64,000 bases of DNA from Gymnopus androsaceus JB14 (taxonomy: Eukaryota > Basidiomycota > Agaricomycetes > Agaricales > Omphalotaceae), in the NCBI GenBank assembly GCA_009733575.1, contig ML769623.1:1-64000 (forward strand). Reading direction: 5' to 3'. Under the pieces are notes generated by a model. It was not told the DNA's origin and made no database searches. It saw only the letters and a program-made list of their open reading frames with translations. Numbering within the stretch: the stretch's first letter is position 1; each line of letters starts with the position of its first letter. Shown here in pieces: positions 58,954 to 64,000 of this stretch. Position numbers and translations under genes: made by a program.

Positions 58954-60145
58954 CTACTCATCCTCCTCCTCCTCTTCTTGAGCTCTCTCCTGATGCATTT
59001 CCTTGAGCTGAGCACGTGTCTCTGCCATCTGTGCCTCAACTATAGAAGCTTTAGAACCTGGACAAAACTTCTTGCCCTTAGCTGTGATGGGAACAGATGA
59101 CTTCTTTGCCGCCTTCTTCACCAATTTTGATGCCTCACTCTTTTTGGATGGCTGCTCAGGCTCTTCATCATCAGCGGCATTGAACTTACATTTCGGAACA
59201 CCTTGCTTTTTGATTTACAGTCATAGAGCGCTTACCGAGACACCCCCACTCACCGAGACACTTGCTTAAAGCTCAGGCTCTGGGCCCTGGAGATAGCTAA
59301 AAAGTATCTCCAAATATGGAGAATGGTCCTATATACAATATATATCCACACAAAGATAGTTAAACAACTACTTGGTTCAGGGCAAGCACGTTTGTGAGAT
59401 TCTCTGCACTGCTCAAATTTGTTTTTGGCGTTGGCAACTGTAAAACTTACTCTTGAGTGCTGATTTTGCTTTAGATACATTCATCTTGTGAATCCGAACT
59501 TGGCAATATATAATTTGCTTAGGTTCTGTGCGCTTTCAGTTGTGATATGCCCAATTTCCCTCTTGGAGAAGAATATGTCACACTATGTCACATGTTGGAA
59601 GGTCCACTAAATACCAGTAAATGGCTCTTTCCTCCTTCAGGCATAGACAGAGAATGTTTATTTGAGAGTAATTATAAAGATAATATAGCTCCATGGACCT
59701 GGATTGGCATAATATGTTGATAATATGCCTCTGTGACAGAGTGTCTCGGTGGCCGGTTCCAACAGCTGTGAACAATCCTTTTTTTGTGCATTCAAATGGG
59801 ACTGTAAAAATGTGAAATATTGTGTACAAGGGTTTTCGATACCCCTCAAATTCACATCTTAGCGACGCAGAAAATAAACATAAGAATAAAGCAAAATACC
59901 TGAGGCGTTCAAAAAATCTCCAATGTGGCTAGCTGCGGGACGATATTTGGGCGCTGGAGTTGGCGCATCGCTTCTGTCTGAGTACCAAGATCAGTAAAAG
60001 AATAAGCCAACAAGTACAAAAAAATCAACATACTTATTAGAGCTAGGACAGGCTGAGAAATGACCATGGGGCCCTCTTCACAGAGTGCAGAGGCATCAAT
60101 GTTATTATTAACAATAGGGTCCTTGAATACAAACTGAGAAGGCAT
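58954..60145 (-). CDS. Hypothetical gene with acidic/basic C-terminus, possibly interrupted
   Basis: ATG at 60145 (MPSQFVFKDPIVNNNIDASA), exon 60145-60034, intron 60033-59978, exon 59977-59900 (RSDAPTPAPKYRPAASHIGD), then an exon from 59801 (PFECTKKGLFTAVGTG), all phase-1 junctions in frame. The 3' end on the same strand (about 59200-58954) encodes FNAADDEEPEQPSKKSEASK, LVKKAAKKSSVPITAKGKKF, a helical stretch and EEEEEDE before TAG. In between (59227-59755) the ends ACCGAGACACT/AGTGTCTCGGT suggest an inserted element. No domain recognised. Confidence 0.45.
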
Positions 60146-60549
60146 GATTAAAAACAAGAAAATGCATCGAAAGAGTCAGAGAATGTGGCATGGGGTCAAG
60201 GAGATTAAACTCCGCTGACGCCCACAGACCCAACACAAACCCAACACGCTTTCAACCTTCATCACAGGAGCACTCAGTGAACACTAAATATCCATCCGCC
60301 TGATTTCACTTGCTAAAACAAAGTCAAGAATTAAAATGACAGGTATGAGTTCCTCGACATCTTCACAGCTCAAGAACCTTACGCAAAATTGCAGATCTGC
60401 AGGTGAAATCTGAGCCCGAGTGCCACCCAGCAAAAACTTCCACCAACACTCAGAATAAGCAAGCTGCAGATCCACAAGCAGAAGCTAAGTCTAAGCCCAA
60501 CCCAGCTTTAACCAGTGCCAGGGTCTCATAACAGGGTCACAAAGATTGC

Positions 60550-61469
60550 ATGGCAAGCATCCGAGCAGTGCTCAATGAGCCTGAGGAGGATGATCCTCAA
60601 ACGACATTGAACAAAGCAGAGAACAACTGGGACGCAGTTGATGGCAATATACAATCTGCTTTTGGTAAGAACCAGCACTGTCGATCTACTAGCAGCAACT
60701 CACATCTTTTAGACATCCTCCATACAGTGTACCAATTGCCTCAGTATGCTGGACATGAGAGGAGCATAGGCCCCTTCAATACCCCTACTTGTTGCAGCCA
60801 TATTGTCAGAGCTGATCGGAGATCTCCCTCTCCTTCCCCAACTCAATGTGCTGCCATGCCAAGCACGCCTACTAAAGCTCATGCAACACCCACTTCCGCT
60901 GCTGCCAGCCCTGCAATTGTACCTGGTGGCCAATTCGAGATGCCTCCCAAGCAAGCTCTCTGTGTTGCTGAGCCACAGGAGGAAGTTGTGAAGGAGACAA
61001 AAGTCTACATACTGTTTGATGGGATTGACCATTTCCATGGAGTTTTCACCTCGTATAGGACCACCTTCAAAACACCTGGGATTGAAGAACATGTCAAAGG
61101 CTACAACAACACAGTATTTAAAGCATTCTGCATGCTTGAAATAGTAGAGAAATGCTATCAAGAGGCTAAAGATACTGGCATGCTTGATGTGCTGCATCAC
61201 AAAACTGAGTGGGAAACAGTGTATGTTGTGATTCAAGGGGTCAAGCCAGGCATGTACATTCGCTGGTAAGCGTATTTCTTCTCTCCATGCTCGTGGAAAT
61301 GCTGATGCCTTGCGTTAGGGGGCTCTTGATAAAGGAAGGCTTGGATTGGAGAGGCAGGGTTGTTATGTTTGCCATTGGTAGCGCTTCGCAAGGGCGTGCT
61401 GCATTCAACCAGTGGAAGAACACTGGCAAAGTCAGGTACCTTTCCGCTAACTGTCCCTTTGCTCAATGA
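60550..61469 (+). CDS. Viroplasmin / RNase H1 N-terminal-like domain protein
   Basis: Exons 60550-61265 and 61319-61469 join in frame (intron 61266-61318, GTAAGC...TTAG), 288 aa. The first 130 residues are low-complexity (SPSPSPTQCAAMPSTPTKAH). The C-terminal half has two copies of a motif like the RNase H1 N-terminal (caulimovirus viroplasmin-type) fold: KVYILFDGIDHFHGVFTSYR, VKGYNNTVFKAF, MLEIVEKCYQEAK, and then VYVVIQGVKPGMYIRW with GLLIKEGLDWRGRVV and GRAAFNQWKNTGKV. This small domain binds RNA/DNA hybrid or dsRNA in RNase H1. In mushrooms it occurs without the RNase H domain in many copies. An upstream in-frame segment (60400-60540) ends in a TAA, so the N-terminus may be longer. Confidence 0.6.
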
Positions 61470-61670
61470 TTTGTTGATCTGCTCAATGCTGCTTTCGTTG
61501 TGGCTGCAGCCTTGCTTTGTGAACACCGCTGCATGTACTCGTAATCTTGTAGATATCTTGCTGAATATAGCACACATTTCTTGGTTCTGCTTGATGGAAG
61601 GGAACTGAGTATAGTAATTTGAGAAATACAGGCAGCTGTTCAGCGGCCACTGGATAGATGGTACAAGAAC

Positions 61671-62289
61671 TCAACCTTCAACGCCATCTGCACTGTCTGT
61701 CCCAACCCTGCGAGTGCCTTTGTGCATCTTGAACCACCAAATTGCATTGTTCCCATGCTTCTCCATATGAGCTCTGCCTGACAGCAAGATTAGGCCAATA
61801 AACAGCAAGAAAATGGGAGATGCAAATGTCATCCATTTGTCGTTTGCTGTCTGAGTAATATTTGTGTGATTTCTGCCATAGCAGTAAGCGTAATAACTGA
61901 CTTTAAAGCGAGAACACGCACTTGAGATAAGACTTCCTTGCTGCAACCCTCTGCCATTCTTGAGCTTCAGCGTTTTGGATTTGATCCAACTCGACCCTTT
62001 TCCTAACAGATAAGATAAAGAGAAAAGATAGTAAGAGCTATTAGTAGGATGAACAGTGAAAGAGCACTAACTTGGACATCCTTGCACTGTTGCTTGCATT
62101 ATACTGAGCTTTATTCCTGGAAATAATATGAGGAGACGTTAGGCTCTCAGAAGAAAAATGTTAAGAATAGGCTTACTTTTGTTGGTTCCAACGGGAATAG
62201 CCAATCCGCTTGCCCTTAATAACTTCTGCCTGCTCAGCATCTGAGCACTTGGCCTTCTTTATTGCAGAGCTGGTGTGTCCTCGAGCCAT
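61671..62289 (-). CDS. Intact four-exon gene, 146 aa, single hydrophobic segment
   Basis: Exons (minus) 62289-62177, 62116-62072, 62002-61922 and 61872-61671 sum to 441 nt with no internal stop. N-terminus MARGHTSSAIKKAKCSDAEQ is basic; a central helix (KKRVELDQIQNAEAQEWQRV) is charged; and a hydrophobic stretch FASPIFLLFIGLILLSG could be a transmembrane helix, followed by a basic tail. Introns are 49-69 nt with canonical ends. It converges with the viroplasmin-like gene. Not recognised; a membrane-anchored small protein is a guess from composition. Confidence 0.65.
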
Positions 62290-62780
62290 ATTTTATGAGA
62301 ACTATTAGAGAAAATAGAGCCAGTAGAAGAGGTCGAAATAGATGGCGGTAGAGGTTAAGACAAAAGTACTATAAGATCATATTTGATCTCAAGCATCAAA
62401 TCCATTTTAACTTAACGCCTCACAAAGTGAAGGAGATCAGTTATTTCATGGCTTATCACTCATCTGCCATAGACATTGAGTATCTGATCTTGTAGCTAGA
62501 GGCCTATAGTGTGATTGAGAAAAGTTTGAGACTTTAATTTTGAGAAGTCCTCACTGCATAAGCAATTAATGGCCAAAACCCTTATATTCTGAGTGCATAC
62601 ACATTTTGTACCAACGCCTTCAAAGGCTTATTCTCCTCAAAACTTCATTTAATCTCAATTTATTAATTAAATGCAAATATTCAGGCATCAAGCGTACTAT
62701 CTACAAACAGCCAGAGTAATTAATGCAATGGCCAGGCGAAAGCCATGGAATTTGTAAGGTAAGGCTAGCTATATGTCGTT

Positions 62781-63476
62781 TCAAAGCAGCTCCATCCCAA
62801 CCTCCCAAAGATTAGCTCGATAGACCTCCCATTCTTTCAGCAGCTCAGGAGAGGCCTGTTCACAAAACTCCTTGTCCAAACGAAACCCATTATGGTACCA
62901 TTGAGCCAGACCTGCAGGGACAAAAAATGCCATGGAATGGCGGCACTCATGAGGAGCAATAGGGGCATTGGAGTGAGGCACGCAGGCAGATGGGAGGTAC
63001 ATAGCTGAGCCAGAAGAAAATTCAAAAACAAGGCCTAGCAACCAAGCTATAATATGCCCGCCCTGTGTGTGATCAAAAGGTCCCATGCATGCAATAGCAC
63101 ACATAAGGAACACCAAGTTCCAGTAGTCCATGTGAATCAGAGTCAATGTGTTGTGGAGGTTAAGGTGACAAGCGGGGTAGCAGCAGTCCTGAAACGCACA
63201 CTCAATCTGAGGGTTGTTGACTTTGACGATCTCCTTGTCGAGATTGAACACTAAGGCGTGCAGCTTGGGGAAAAAATCACAAAGGCCTCGGTCAACATAT
63301 GTAGCAACCAGCTGGTTCTTTAGCAGTATTAAAATAAACCCCGACAAGTTCTCAGAGGTGCATTTTAATATTTGGGACAACTTGTCAGCACCAAAATCGT
63401 AATATCTATACAGAGAGAATGAGAGCCCGTGGGAAAAAAAGGACACTTTTCTCATGCTCATACAGGTCACCTGCAC
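62781..63476 (-). CDS. TET/JBP-like 2OG-Fe(II) dioxygenase domain protein
   Basis: 231-aa frame, possibly the last exon of a longer gene. The double-stranded beta-helix signature is visible: H-x-D in TLTLIHMDYWNLVF (first two iron ligands), then MCAIACMGPFDHTQGGHIIA, LVFEFSSGSAMYLPSACVPH with the distal His in VPHSN, and an Arg (HECRHSM) in the usual 2-oxoglutarate position. This arrangement, with the GG-H-hydrophobic strand and PSA-x-x-x-HSN, is that of the mushroom family assigned to JBP1/TET-type oxygenases, which oxidise 5-methylcytosine or thymine. The Trp-Asp pair often seen after GGH is replaced by AWLLGL. Ligands are retained, so activity is possible. The N-terminal exon start is uncertain. 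Confidence 0.65.
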   Translation of the reverse strand: MQVTCMSMRKVSFFSHGLSFSLYRYYDFGADKLSQILKCTSENLSGFILILLKNQLVATYVDRGLCDFFPKLHALVFNLDKEIVKVNNPQIECAFQDCCYPACHLNLHNTLTLIHMDYWNLVFLMCAIACMGPFDHTQGGHIIAWLLGLVFEFSSGSAMYLPSACVPHSNAPIAPHECRHSMAFFVPAGLAQWYHNGFRLDKEFCEQASPELLKEWEVYRANLWEVGMELL

Positions 63477-63485
63477 CCAACGCTA

Positions 63486-63660
63486 ACCCTACCTCATATC
63501 CTAACCCTAATGATGACTAATATGATAACAGTGGGGGCAAGCCCCCACACCCCCATTTTTATCCTCAACCCCTAAACCCTAACCACCCTAGCCCTAACCT
63601 ATGTGCACTGTTTGTTTGGCATAATTCACTTTCAGGGTTAGGGTTAAATAGATAGCACCA
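63486..63660. repeat. Degenerate telomere-like (TTAGGG/CCCTAA) repeats
   Basis: CTAACCCTACC, CCTAACCCTAATG, CCCCTAAACCCTAACCACCC and CTAGCCCTAACC in one orientation (63482-63600), then GGGTTAGGGTTAAATAG in the other (63636). Irregular spacing, so not a functional telomere end. Confidence 0.6.
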
Positions 63661-64000
63661 TCAGAAAGAGGGCCGAAAATAACAGGGTAGGGTTTGAAAG
63701 TGCGGTGCAGCAAACCACTTATAACCATGAACTGCACCAGACTGCACCAAAAATTGCACCAAAGAATTATTCACCGGTGCACGGTTCACTGTCAGTGCAG
63801 TGCAGGGTTCACAAAATTTCAGAAATTATCTGCACCACTGAAAACCGGTGTGAACCGGTGAAACCGTGTACCGGTTCAGTCCGGTTCAGTCATTGATGTG
63901 ATCCAAACTAAGTATAAGTGCTTCTCTGAAGCAAACAAAAAAATTCAAACATATTCCCTAACCATAATTTTGCAATGCCTAAACCTAAACCTACTAAAAG
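63661..64000. repeat. ACCGGTTCA/GTGCACC-rich MITE-like sequence
   Basis: AGGGTTTGAAAGTGCGGTGC at 63690 resembles a MITE terminus, followed by CTGCACCA and ACCGGT words in both orientations. Compositionally like the CAGTTTAAA elements at 39.4 and 50.7 kb. The far end is outside clear view. Confidence 0.4.

Noticed and set aside
59227..59755. Possible inserted element with ACCGAGACACT / AGTGTCTCGGT ends
   Set aside because: Only 11-bp termini, a second ACCGAGACAC nearby makes the boundary ambiguous, and no target duplication was found; kept only as a note in the gene entry.

Overview
The window looks like a TE-rich stretch of an Agaricomycete (mushroom-forming basidiomycete) nuclear genome. 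Evidence: many short (43-70 nt) GT-AG introns; KDZ transposase remnants with the SWIM/cysteine-cluster (CxC) partner typical of mushrooms; a chromodomain-bearing Ty3/gypsy element; a Tnp2-type CACTA transposase; a Tad1-like LINE with RNase H; a TET/JBP-like 2OG-Fe(II) dioxygenase; and TTAGGG-like motifs. No rRNA, true tRNA or CRISPR array was seen. A run of 25 Ns (24460-24484) marks a scaffold gap.

Layout. 1-5.5 kb: decayed Ty1/copia element carrying a fragment of a KDZ gene, then a ~100-bp tandem array to 6.3 kb. 6.4-10.7 kb (minus): KDZ remnants, a CxC/SWIM-type KDZ-associated gene joined to the C-terminal part of a KDZ transposase, with the catalytic middle missing. 10.67-12.03 kb (plus): an intact five-exon gene of unknown function. 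12.4-14.16 kb: a foldback element. 14.2-21.6 kb: a MYND zinc-finger gene split by a full-length chromovirus (455-bp LTRs, 5-bp target duplication TAGTC) that landed exactly on a 3' splice site. 21.6-28.1 kb: two inverted copies of a tRNA-derived SINE, a hypothetical gene, and two degraded copies of the ARM region of a Cdc7/SepH-type kinase on either side of the gap. 29-34.3 kb: a hypothetical gene, an F-box/nucleotidyltransferase-like gene with a frame break, and an intact 810-aa gene whose ten introns are all phase 1. 35.4-39.2 kb: arrays of a palindromic motif surrounding a small T5orf172 (GIY-YIG-like) gene and a 1.1-kb solo LTR. 39-53.5 kb: mostly non-autonomous DNA elements (two hAT-like elements with 8-bp duplications, other MITEs), a 5'-truncated LINE and a glycine-rich gene. 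53.6-57.2 kb (minus): decayed CACTA/Tnp2 transposase. 58-64 kb: a palindromic satellite element, a basic-tailed hypothetical gene, a viroplasmin/RNase H1-N-terminal-like protein, an intact 146-aa gene, a TET/JBP-like dioxygenase and degenerate telomere-like repeats.

How it fits together. The main shared signal is decay at CpG. Fourteen of the 15 differences between the two gypsy LTRs sit at CG/TG/CA positions, and in-frame CGA-to-TGA-type stops recur in copia, gypsy, LINE, MYND and T5orf172 genes. This is what methylation of repeats followed by deamination would leave. A TET/JBP-like enzyme and KDZ elements, gene families known to be co-expanded in mushrooms, occur in the same window. Some indel-rich stretches, especially next to the N-gap, may be assembly error rather than biology.
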